NCBI GenBank assembly: GCA_964035575.1
Contig: OZ037837.1
Location: 1,612,001 to 1,676,000 of the forward strand
Direction: 5' to 3'
DNA: 64,000 nt
Source: Rhynchopus sp. YZ270_cl-10
Lineage: Eukaryota; Euglenozoa; Diplonemea; Diplonemida; Diplonemidae
A model generated the notes under the pieces. The model saw only the letters and a list, made by a program, of their open reading frames with translations, ran no database searches and had not been told where the DNA came from. A program made the translations under genes and the position numbers. Below, piece after piece: positions 49,080 to 58,378 of this stretch (positions within the stretch are counted from its first letter, which is position 1; each line of letters begins with the position of its first letter).

Positions 49080-52000
49080 ATGTTCGGCCCACGCGAGGAG
49101 GTGCAGGCCTACGCAAAGCAGCACAGCATCCTGAAGCTGGTCGACGAGCTTGTGAACGAGCTGCTTCAGCATAAGCCGTGCGACCCGTTGGCGCACCTGG
49201 CGTGCTACATCGACGGCCTGCGTGGGGCAGCGCCTGCGACGGACGTGGAGAAGAACAAGCTTGCGGCAGAAGGCAGCACTGCGGCGTGCGCAGAGGTGTC
49301 GCACCCCTCGAGCACATCATCATCGCTCGAAGCGGCGCTGGGGACACTCTGGGACGCGTGCAGACCCAACCACGCGACGTTCAAGGAGCGTTTCGAGGAG
49401 GACGTTTCGCAGGGCCTTCGAGATGTGCTTGCGACAGTCTTCGCGAAGGCTGGGAAGGCGAAGGGAGGACAGGCCGGGAAGGGACAGGAGGCAAAGGACA
49501 CACCTGTGCAGACACACCTGAAGTTCGATGCTTCGCCAGACGTGACACAAGCAAATGCGGCACAACGTGAGCAGCTGGTGGACCCCTACAGCGCCGAGTA
49601 CAGACCCACGCAGAGTGTGTCGGAGGTGGTCGACGGGCTTGCAGACTGGTTCGGACCTGGACGGAAGCTGTGGCCGCGGAGTGCTGTGGACAGGGTGAAG
49701 CACAACTGCACCTTCATGCAGCACAAGCACAACTACGGGGAGGTGGCGGAGGTGGTGGTGCCGCTCTTCATCTACTCGATTGCGATCATGACGGAGTACA
49801 CGTGGGCCTTCTGGGTCTCCTCGGATGGGCACGGACGGTGGACGCCGTTCTCGTCGGCGCACGCAGTTGTGCTGGAGAAGGACTTCCTTGCGCACTGCAC
49901 GAAGGACGGGGCACCCCTGTGTGGGGAGGACGAAGACCTGACACGACCACGGGGGCTGCCGCTTGCACCACTGAACAGCACCATCACAGAGGCAAGACGT
50001 GCGCTTGCAAGGGTTGCAGAGGACACGAGGGATGAGGGCACCACCCCCAGCAGGCAGCCGGCCAGTGCCGCCTTCGAGCTGCCCACGCAGATGCAGGTGG
50101 TGTTCTGCGACGGGCGCATGGTGGGCGGGAGTAGCAGCGAGGGGGACGAACGGGGGCGTGGCTTTGCAGGGAAGGTTGGTGGGGTGTTTGCGGGCTGGGA
50201 GGGGCTCACGGTCTTTGTGAGCACGCCCTTCCTTGAGGGTTGCAGATGTCGTGGTGACACCACCACCAACACCACCACCACGAACACTGCCACCACCGAC
50301 ACGACCAAGGACGTGGCAAAGGAGTTGTACATAGCACGGTACAAACTGGCAGACGTGAGGGCAGAGTACGAGGATGCACACACGCAAGGCACGGCGGATG
50401 CGGAGACACTCGCGAGCCTGAAGAAACGTGTTGCGCTGCACCCGTACTCGGACTCGGTTGCGTGGCTTCCGGCCCCGTCCTGCATCTTTGAAGGCCTCCA
50501 CACTGCGACGGCGGACGTGCAGCGCACACAGACGATGTCTCTGTCTCTCGCACGACTGCCCCCACCAGGTGTGCTGGAGTACTTGCAAAGCAGACGCACC
50601 TGTGAGCACCTTGAGATTGCCGAGGGTGGTCTGCACTATCTGCGTTCGGAGGATGTGTTTGCGTGTCGTGCGCGTGAGGAGAAGGTGCTGCTTGCGGGGA
50701 GGAAGGACAAGGCGGCGGGGACAGAGACAGCGTACGTCCGCTGTGACGACAGCTGCTGCTTCTTCTGTGCGGTGGGTGCGCTGAAGGACCGTTGCGTGCG
50801 CGAGAAGAACCAGCAGCAGTACGACAAAGGCTGCAAGGAAGACCTCGACGCACTGAGTACCAAGCACAAACAAGACTACAGCCCGTTCCAAGCTCTCGTG
50901 GCACACAAGGTCGCCATCGCCGTGCGTGAGGCCCCCGAAGGCCAGGCACCGACGCCGCTGACGATCCTCCACGCTCTCGACATCCAGGCCGTGTACTGGT
51001 CCTCGGCAGGTGTGGCAGACTGGACACACGTGGAACCCCTGCACGCTTCGCTCTCTGGGAAGAACAAGTTCATCGCCGTACCTGGAGCAGACGGCCCACC
51101 GTGTGTGCTGTACAAATCCTGCTGCGAGTTCGCGGACCAGCCGTACTACGTCTTGAACGCGTCGATGCGGGATACACAGAACAAGGCACACAAAACGCAG
51201 ATCACAGTGACGTGCAAGGACAAGACGAGCGAGGTCTTCTGTGCACGCAGCGTCGCGTCGCTTGGGAAGGGTATGGGCACGCTCCGCGAGGTGGCACGCA
51301 AGCACGCGACCCTGAGGACCTGCCTCAGAGACCTCATGACGATGTCGCACCAGACGTGCTTCGAATCCGAGACGAGCGGGACGTCGCTCTGGTACACGTC
51401 ACGTGACATCATCGACGATAAGAAGAAGGACGACGCCCTGCCGCCAAGCGACGAGGACTACCTGGACCCTGTGCACTACAGCGGGCTTGGCTACTACCGG
51501 TACACGGCACGGTACGACACGGAGGCACCGGAGTACATGGAACCAAGCACGGTGAGGGTGCAAATGGGGGACTGGGTGTCGGGGCAGGTGCGGCCGCTGC
51601 TGTTCTACGTGAACGAGGCAATGAAGGAGATGTCGCCTGTGCTGTCGTACCGGGGGTGGCGGTGTGCGCCGGAGACAGAGCAGAAGTGCTACCGCGGGCT
51701 TGGGAACGCGCGCCTGCCCCCTGAGCTCTACTCAACGGGTAACGTGGTGGTGTGGTCTGCGTTCTCGTCGACGTCGACGGACCAGGGCATCTCACAGTTC
51801 TACGCCAGCTCCGCGAGTGGGATGACGGCGTCGGTCTTCATTGTGACAGGGTCGTCTTGCAGGCTGATCGCACCCTGGAGCAGGTTCGGCCGTGAAGAGG
51901 AGTGGCTGTTCCCACTGAACTCAATGTTCAAGGTGGACTCGATGCTGACGGAGGACCAGCAGTCGATTCTCGGGAAGAAAGACTTCCAGCTCTTCGAGAT

Positions 52001-55000
52001 CTCTGAGGTCGACGAGTTGTCGATGGAGAAGATCCGCATCCGGTGCTCCCTGGCAAGCGCACAGACGAAGGAGGTCGCGCGTGTGGTCTTCTCAGCAGTG
52101 TCTGCAGTGGACTCTGGGAACGGTGTTCTCGACGTTTCCCTGAAGAGCGCAAGCGAAGGCTGTGTGGATGCGAAGTGGGTGTACACATTTGTGGTGAAAT
52201 TCGACGCACTCCAGCTGTCGCCTGTGATGACGAGCAATAGCACGAAGCTTTGCACTGACAACATGGCCGACAGCTGGAGCAGTTTCCTGTCCCAGGCTCA
52301 CAAGCTCAATCGCTTCACCCACGAGCACCCCTGTGTGATCTTTGACCAGTCCTCTGAGGAGGGGCGGCAGGTGCTCAACGCAGTGTCTTTGGTTCTCGGC
52401 CTGCGCCACTCGAAAGCGCTCACGTTTGTTGAGGTGACGTGCCACCTGAAGCCCTCGAAGGCGAAGGACGCCGGCAGCCTGCAGGAAGAGAACGCAAGCT
52501 CGGGCTACTACCAGCTGAAGGCGATGAACTCGACGGAGCAGTGGGAGGTGAGCATCGAGATGCGGCGTGAGGATGGCCAGGAGGGGTATGCTTTTGGCCA
52601 TTCGGGTGCTGTGCTGCTGCACCAGATCATCGCGAAGCAGGTGCACCTGGTGAGGATTGACATCCGGAACAACGGTGTCGGTGTCGAGGGTGCGGAGCTG
52701 CTTCTGCAGGCGCTGCGTGTCAACAGGCATGTTGTGCAGCTCAGCATCTGCGACACTGAGCAGCAAAAGCAAAAGCAAAGGCCTCTGCAGGTGCGTGACA
52801 CACACACATGCGACGCAGAGGACGGGGACGATCCACACCTGGGGGAGATTGCGGCACAGCGCATGATGCACATCCAGCAGGTCATCAACATCAGGTGTGC
52901 GCACAACAGAGGCACCATTGTGTCAAGCACGTTCTCCGACCTGGGTGACACCTGGCCGCAGTGCGCCACGGAAGCGCTGTACGACGTGGACGTGGTGGAC
53001 ATGGCCTTCTCGGACCTGTTCGACACCCGCCAGCGTGAGGCTGTTCTCTTCATCCGCCTTCTGCAGAAGGCGGTTGACGCAGCACAGCAACAGGAGCTTG
53101 CTTTCAACAGGACGTACCCAAAGCTCCCAGGCGCGCTTGTTGCTGCTGCGCGTTGGTGCGACCTGTGCGACATTAAGTTACTTCTGGACATGCACTGCAA
53201 CCCCTTCGAGACGGACGCGTTTGGCGAAACACCACAACTGAAGATGTGGCGCCGTCTCAACAGAGACACAGACACTCATCTTATTCGCAGTCCTGACTTG
53301 CACCTTGTGGTGCGTGACCTACACGTGTGTCTGGACAGGCTCCAGCCCACAGTGTTCCGGTACAACGAGCCACTGTGGAAAGTGAAGAACTTTGCGCTGG
53401 AGGTGATGCGGATGGCAGACGACCGTGATCACATCTCTCTCGCAGCTGAGCTGATCCACAACGTGTGCACCAGCTACGAAGCCTGGCGTGAGGAAGCCTT
53501 CCCTCTAGGGTACAAGCCTCCAGACTTCACGGCAGGTGACTACAGCGGCAACGTGAAGCGCATGATACAGGACACCCTGGACGTGTGCAAGGAGTGCTCC
53601 GTCCTGAATGTGCTGCAGTGCCCTCTCCGCCGTCAGGACGCAAGCCTCTTCTGTCTCAAGGTGATTTGCTCGCGTGGGAACGAGCTCTTTCCCATTGTGC
53701 ACGGAGAGGTCGGGATGACTGAAATGCTCGATGGTCGCCTCACGGGGCGCAAGACGGAGCGAGGAGTTCGTTACCAGAGTTACGCAGAAATGTGCAGCAA
53801 TAAGCACGTACATGAGAATTGGTCTTGTCTTGTCGAGGCGAAGCTTCCACGCAGAATGGACAAGAACGGAATACACTACTTCGAGCACGAAGTTGCTTTG
53901 CAGGACACGGAACCATGGTCAGACATGCAAGAGGCAGATGTGTGCAGTACGCATCGCATATACGAAGGCAGCTACGTTACAAAGCAGCAGTATCTGGACA
54001 TGGTGTGGAATACTTGGGATGTGGAGACGGACCAGATACGCAGGCAGAACCGTGACGGCTTCTTTGTCTTCAAACACGACTGGGATGAAGACATGGAGGG
54101 TGGTGCCTGGGAGGACGGCAAGAAGGAGACACTGCCGACGCTTCCGACGCTTGTGGAGCAGTTGCGGCAGCCCTCTCTCAACCTGTACGACCCAACGGTG
54201 TTTGGGAGCCGCATTGAAATGGAGGAGAGCAGGGCCCAGCTGCGCACGTGGTCGAGGCTGTGGGGTGCTGTGAACGCTGTGCTGGTGACAAGCGTGGAGA
54301 AGGAGCGGGTGCTCTTCCGCAAGGTGGAGAACGTGACGGACATTGTCCTGCTCCACCACCTCCACCTGAAGCGTGGTGAGCTGTACTGCCAGCCCGACAT
54401 CACTCTCTGGGATGTGGAGCGACGCTACGTAAACTGTACTTTGGGTGACGACAACGACATCGTGGACGCGAGAAGACCAAGGACGAAGGTGGACTTCACG
54501 TCTGACTTCAACGACAAATCAGGAAGACTGTGGAAGGCGTCAGAGCGCAGATGGACAGGGAGGGGTGGCGAGGAGGCTGCGTATGAAGGCGAGCTTTGCT
54601 ACGAACATGAGTTCAAATACAAATGCATGCAGGCACACAAGCAGGCACGCAAGGAAAGAGGGGAGGACGTGGGGTTTGATCTGAACACGTTACTCAGATG
54701 GGAAGATGCGAAGCCTGAGGAACCTTTCCTGACATACCCCCCTGGCGAGCAAGTTGAGGTGGATACCCACGTGTGCAGCACCATGACAACGATTCTCTTC
54801 AGTGCGCACGGGAAGATGCACGGCGAGTGTGTGGGGCTGCTGAGCGACGGACACGACTTCCTCCTCCCTGCACTTGAGATGTTTGTTGTGGAGGATGTGC
54901 AGGCACGTGGCACGTGCCTTCATGTCAGCCTCGTCTCACGTGGCTCGCTGCTGCGCACGGACAAAGAGCTCCGTGCCTGGTGCTCCAGCATTCAGAATAC

Positions 55001-56582
55001 TGGCCTGGATTCTGTTTGGGGCAAGAACGGTGATATGGATGAGTGTTTGCGTCCTGAGAGCAAGACAGCAAAGGACGACATATTGTACAGGCAGAGCTTC
55101 TTGAGCGCAGACGAGTGTGACGTCTTCTTCAGCCGCAAGTCTCAGATGCTCCACGGAACGGAACGGCAGGTGTTGGTACACGATCTGGAAGACGTCGTCA
55201 GACCTGTGAACGCTTTTGCATCGCACAAAATGCAGGGTGCAAACGGACAGATGACGAACCATGTGGGGTGCACGCTGCCGGAGGCTGTGCCCACTACGTA
55301 CCGCCCAGGGAAGACGTTTTTGAGTGGGTTGAACCGCAAGAAGCGTTCTGAAGGGGATCACACTGCAGAAGGCATGACAAGAGCACACGGCAACGAACTC
55401 GCACACATCCCCGACGTAGAACTCGTGGAGGATTGGGAGAAGGACATGGATGTGAACGATGTGGTCACTGTTTCGGGAGCATCCATCCAGGCCTACCACG
55501 ACGAGCACACAGACGAAGACGCGTACTTCAAGACGACAATCAAGGGCAGCGACACACCTGGGCAGTGCCCCCCGCCTGTGAGCGATGTGTACGGAGGGAA
55601 GGAGTTCCGCATCACTGTCGGGGAGGTGCAGCAGCTGCTGAAGACAACCACGATAGTCACGTCGCCGTCCCTCCCACTGCGTTTTGTGCAGTGTCTGATC
55701 GGCTCGTTCACGTCTGCGAAACGGCGTCTGCTGTTCTTCAACGTATTCCGCGCAACGTCGCTGCTCAGCATCGACGAAGATTGGGAAGCCGCGAAAATAG
55801 TTGCCAGATATGCTGCGATGGATGCACTTGAAATGAGCGAACTTCGGAAGCGCCAAGCTCGGGAGCTGGGCACACGCGATAACACGGACTTGAACAGCGC
55901 CAAGTTGTACCGCAACCTGGTGTTGATCGAGATCAACAAACAAATACTTGCGTATCTGGACGGCAAACTTGATGACGACGGTGCAGAGCCTATTGAAGTC
56001 ACCCGTGACAAGTTCACATCGTGGATGGACACCGTACAGGCGCAACATGCACAGTACGGCTTCACCTCAAAAGCACATGCGAGACTTACGTTGGCGAAGT
56101 CGATGGTCGAACTGGGCACAGAAATGTGTGTCTCGCAACAGGGCTTCTCCTTCACCTCCGGCACGGAAGGTGAGCACAGCCAGCTCTGTGAGAAGACGCA
56201 CCACAGCATCGCCATCCTTGCAGCCACTGGGATGGGCTTCTGTTACCCAGGACCCACCCTGCGTGAGGCACCAAAGTACTTTGTGAATATACCACGTAAA
56301 GGACAACAGTCACACGAGGGCTGGGCCTACTTCCAAGAAGGCAAGCAACGTGAATTTGTGGACCGTCTAAAGGTGCTGTACACATGCATCTTCGAATCTG
56401 CAAGGAAACAGCGTGTGCGGAACATGTGTGCTGGTGGGATGGGTCTCGGTATTTCTACACAGAACCTGGGGAATGATCTGAGACTTCAAGTTGCAGAAAT
56501 GTACTTCCGTGCGCAGTTCGAACTCCTTGCAGAACAGGATTGGGGTTTTGAAAACGTATGCATATCTTCTGCGTTGTCCTAA
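49080..56582 (+). CDS. Giant multidomain mono-ADP-ribosyltransferase, copy 1
   Basis: 2,500 residues from ATG 49080. The upstream in-frame ATG 49017 is rejected because the paralogue conserves only the later start. Residues 16-50 (ILKLVDELVNELLQHKPCDP, then LAHLACYID) match the RIIa/DPY-30 dimerisation pattern. 238-330 resemble a WWE domain (YTWAFWVSSDGHGRWTPFSS). The arginine-type ART domain spans about 800-960 with R872 (CYRGLG), S897-T898-S899 (FSSTST) and E939-E-E941 (REEEWLFP), the complete R-S-ExE set. RI-type LRR-like sequence follows at about 1190-1225 (LVRIDIRNNGVGVEGAELLL), and an ankyrin-like unit at about 1350-1390. The last 120 residues (YFVNIPRKG, MCAGGMGLGISTQN) distantly recall macro/PARG-like folds. 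It probably transfers ADP-ribose from NAD to arginine of protein targets in the cytosol or flagellum. Confidence 0.85.
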   Translation: MFGPREEVQAYAKQHSILKLVDELVNELLQHKPCDPLAHLACYIDGLRGAAPATDVEKNKLAAEGSTAACAEVSHPSSTSSSLEAALGTLWDACRPNHATFKERFEEDVSQGLRDVLATVFAKAGKAKGGQAGKGQEAKDTPVQTHLKFDASPDVTQANAAQREQLVDPYSAEYRPTQSVSEVVDGLADWFGPGRKLWPRSAVDRVKHNCTFMQHKHNYGEVAEVVVPLFIYSIAIMTEYTWAFWVSSDGHGRWTPFSSAHAVVLEKDFLAHCTKDGAPLCGEDEDLTRPRGLPLAPLNSTITEARRALARVAEDTRDEGTTPSRQPASAAFELPTQMQVVFCDGRMVGGSSSEGDERGRGFAGKVGGVFAGWEGLTVFVSTPFLEGCRCRGDTTTNTTTTNTATTDTTKDVAKELYIARYKLADVRAEYEDAHTQGTADAETLASLKKRVALHPYSDSVAWLPAPSCIFEGLHTATADVQRTQTMSLSLARLPPPGVLEYLQSRRTCEHLEIAEGGLHYLRSEDVFACRAREEKVLLAGRKDKAAGTETAYVRCDDSCCFFCAVGALKDRCVREKNQQQYDKGCKEDLDALSTKHKQDYSPFQALVAHKVAIAVREAPEGQAPTPLTILHALDIQAVYWSSAGVADWTHVEPLHASLSGKNKFIAVPGADGPPCVLYKSCCEFADQPYYVLNASMRDTQNKAHKTQITVTCKDKTSEVFCARSVASLGKGMGTLREVARKHATLRTCLRDLMTMSHQTCFESETSGTSLWYTSRDIIDDKKKDDALPPSDEDYLDPVHYSGLGYYRYTARYDTEAPEYMEPSTVRVQMGDWVSGQVRPLLFYVNEAMKEMSPVLSYRGWRCAPETEQKCYRGLGNARLPPELYSTGNVVVWSAFSSTSTDQGISQFYASSASGMTASVFIVTGSSCRLIAPWSRFGREEEWLFPLNSMFKVDSMLTEDQQSILGKKDFQLFEISEVDELSMEKIRIRCSLASAQTKEVARVVFSAVSAVDSGNGVLDVSLKSASEGCVDAKWVYTFVVKFDALQLSPVMTSNSTKLCTDNMADSWSSFLSQAHKLNRFTHEHPCVIFDQSSEEGRQVLNAVSLVLGLRHSKALTFVEVTCHLKPSKAKDAGSLQEENASSGYYQLKAMNSTEQWEVSIEMRREDGQEGYAFGHSGAVLLHQIIAKQVHLVRIDIRNNGVGVEGAELLLQALRVNRHVVQLSICDTEQQKQKQRPLQVRDTHTCDAEDGDDPHLGEIAAQRMMHIQQVINIRCAHNRGTIVSSTFSDLGDTWPQCATEALYDVDVVDMAFSDLFDTRQREAVLFIRLLQKAVDAAQQQELAFNRTYPKLPGALVAAARWCDLCDIKLLLDMHCNPFETDAFGETPQLKMWRRLNRDTDTHLIRSPDLHLVVRDLHVCLDRLQPTVFRYNEPLWKVKNFALEVMRMADDRDHISLAAELIHNVCTSYEAWREEAFPLGYKPPDFTAGDYSGNVKRMIQDTLDVCKECSVLNVLQCPLRRQDASLFCLKVICSRGNELFPIVHGEVGMTEMLDGRLTGRKTERGVRYQSYAEMCSNKHVHENWSCLVEAKLPRRMDKNGIHYFEHEVALQDTEPWSDMQEADVCSTHRIYEGSYVTKQQYLDMVWNTWDVETDQIRRQNRDGFFVFKHDWDEDMEGGAWEDGKKETLPTLPTLVEQLRQPSLNLYDPTVFGSRIEMEESRAQLRTWSRLWGAVNAVLVTSVEKERVLFRKVENVTDIVLLHHLHLKRGELYCQPDITLWDVERRYVNCTLGDDNDIVDARRPRTKVDFTSDFNDKSGRLWKASERRWTGRGGEEAAYEGELCYEHEFKYKCMQAHKQARKERGEDVGFDLNTLLRWEDAKPEEPFLTYPPGEQVEVDTHVCSTMTTILFSAHGKMHGECVGLLSDGHDFLLPALEMFVVEDVQARGTCLHVSLVSRGSLLRTDKELRAWCSSIQNTGLDSVWGKNGDMDECLRPESKTAKDDILYRQSFLSADECDVFFSRKSQMLHGTERQVLVHDLEDVVRPVNAFASHKMQGANGQMTNHVGCTLPEAVPTTYRPGKTFLSGLNRKKRSEGDHTAEGMTRAHGNELAHIPDVELVEDWEKDMDVNDVVTVSGASIQAYHDEHTDEDAYFKTTIKGSDTPGQCPPPVSDVYGGKEFRITVGEVQQLLKTTTIVTSPSLPLRFVQCLIGSFTSAKRRLLFFNVFRATSLLSIDEDWEAAKIVARYAAMDALEMSELRKRQARELGTRDNTDLNSAKLYRNLVLIEINKQILAYLDGKLDDDGAEPIEVTRDKFTSWMDTVQAQHAQYGFTSKAHARLTLAKSMVELGTEMCVSQQGFSFTSGTEGEHSQLCEKTHHSIAILAATGMGFCYPGPTLREAPKYFVNIPRKGQQSHEGWAYFQEGKQREFVDRLKVLYTCIFESARKQRVRNMCAGGMGLGISTQNLGNDLRLQVAEMYFRAQFELLAEQDWGFENVCISSALS

Positions 56583-56794
56583 ATAATGGAATTTTTCAAA
56601 CATCTAAATAATGTAGCACAACTTTCTGAAAAACGCTACTTTTGGGTTAATACCCTCAATCCCTACACACACACAACGAAGATTTCAAAAATGCAAAAGC
56701 AGAAAAGGTGGAGAAGATACTGGTGGACAACTCTATCTTCTTTCAAAGACTTCCCAATCATCTTTTCGCTTCACCTTTAAAACCACTCTTATAA
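56583..56794. other. Short 3' flank of ART copy 1
   Basis: AT-rich, no gene. Confidence 0.5.
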
Positions 56795-57178
56795 CAGTAC
56801 TGGCTGAGCACAAATGATTCCACCGACTTGTTGGCATGCCGCGTCTTGAAGAAAGGACTGCACGAGTGTGGCGACTACAACAACGAGGCACAGGGGTTGT
56901 ATTTGAGGTGCAACATCGTTCTGCACAAGAAGGAGGCGAGGTTTCTTGCGGTGCGCCTCGCCCAGCTGAAGAAGTCTCCTGCGCTGTTGTCTTCATCTGA
57001 CGCACAGGCGTTGCTGCAGGGACAGCACGGCATGTACTGGGAGGAAGGCAGGTCTTGGAACTATCTTGGCGAAGGAGACTTGTCGGCCACCTCGACAGCT
57101 GTGCTGATGAACTACAACATTGCGAAGAACGCACTTAACCTCGACTCTTCTGCATTGACACCGAAAGACACAGTATGA
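56795..57178 (+). pseudogene. 5'-truncated gene remnant, family unknown
   Basis: An open frame without a start codon reads QYWLSTNDSTDLLACRVLKK onward (CGDYNNEAQGLYLRCN, EARFLAVRLAQLKKSPALLS, GRSWNYLGEGDL) and stops at 57178. Composition and GC-rich third positions look like genuine coding sequence, but there is no ATG before the upstream stop. It may be the end of a gene that lost its 5' part when the ART genes were duplicated, or an exon whose start lies elsewhere. All three frames stay partly open over 57180-57530, and none is convincing. Confidence 0.45.
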
Positions 57179-57179
57179 T

Positions 57180-57960
57180 GTGCAACGAAGACACAAGCCT
57201 CCTCGCACAGCGCCCAACTCCGACGCACAACATCCCCTATCACAGTCACAAAGCGCTGGCTCCGTGCACCAACATCCCCTTGCTGCACAAAGCCGCTTGC
57301 AAGCCCAGACCCGTTCAGTGCAGACTTCACAGACATGCGCTGCACAAGCCGTATCGCGTTCTACATGTGTGCAGGTGCAGTACGCGACACGTTCAACCCA
57401 ACAAAGACACAGTTCCCAAGCAGCCAGCTCCGGTCCCGATGAGAAAACTTCGAAACCAGATGGGACAGATGAGTCGGGTGTTACGGGTTCCGCGTTGCAG
57501 TGCAAGAGGCCGTAGCCCAACTGCGTACTGAACTGACGTGGGCTAGCGTACTAAGAAAGTCAAAGGGTGTTGTTTGCAGTTTTTTTCTTCCAAAAAAATG
57601 CTGTGCACAGTCTAAGCGCCAAGAAAATGCATCAGGGCCAATTTCCCAATGCGAGTCACAACAGACTGTATTTTAGATATAGTCTTATCATGTTTTTTGA
57701 TATCTTTCCTCCGCAATCAGGATTTTGTTTTATTCGTTTTCCAACCATGAAAGCAAAGTCTTCACTGCAATACACATTCCACCCTTTTTTTAAATCTTTG
57801 ATGCACATTCCTTTTCACCTTTGACGCAAACAACAAACCAACGACTAAATAGAAAATCAGATCACTCTTCAGACCACCTGGAAAAGTGCATAAAAATTTC
57901 AGCCTGCGGCGGACGGCCTTTGACCCATTTTTGAATTTTCACCCTTTTCTTGTTATCCTC
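57180..57960. other. Spacer between ART copies, no gene recognised
   Basis: A Ser/Gln/Thr-rich frame from 57180 to 57515 lacks an ATG and a domain. The remainder is AT-rich with no repeat recognised. Confidence 0.35.
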
Positions 57961-57969
57961 TCTATGGTT

Positions 57970-58090
57970 CGCACCACTGAACGGCACCATCACAAACGCA
58001 AGGCGTGCGCTTGTCGGGGTTGCGGAGGACACGAGGGGTGAGGACACCACCCCCAGCAGGCAGCCGGCCAGTGCCGCCTTCGAGCTGCCC
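57970..58090 (+). pseudogene. Orphan fragment of an ART gene
   Basis: 121 bp correspond to 49966-50086 of copy 1 (peptide APLNGTITNARRALVGVAED, then SRQPASAAFELP) with several substitutions found in neither full copy. Both sides are unrelated DNA. It is a piece of a third, lost or distant family member. Confidence 0.8.
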
Positions 58091-58378
58091 TTGGTGATGT
58101 TTCTTTTTGCCCCATTGAGGAGTCTTCTCATAGTCAGTCAGGGCACTAGTCAGTGTCCCCTTCTTTTCTCTTCCAACGACACAGTGCTTTTGCTTTTGAA
58201 CTCCTTTCTGCCGAAAACTGAGTGGTCGATGGCTACCCAGGAATGAAAACGACTCAGTGTCAGACAGGGGAGTGGCCTGCACGTTGTTGCAGCATACACG
58301 CCCTTCGGACTGTTGGGATTTGGATTCGAAAGCATGTACCCCACACCACACACACCTTGCAGAAAGCAACACACCACC

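Noticed and set aside
49320-51350. 676-codon antisense reading frame opposite ART copy 1 (and the 677-codon one at 58619-60652)
   Set aside because: Both are shadows of the conserved sense gene: GC-rich third positions remove antisense stops. Conservation follows from the sense copies being near-identical, and the products show no domain.
57180-57530. Ser/Gln-rich frame after the gene remnant
   Set aside because: No ATG, all three frames partly open, no domain.
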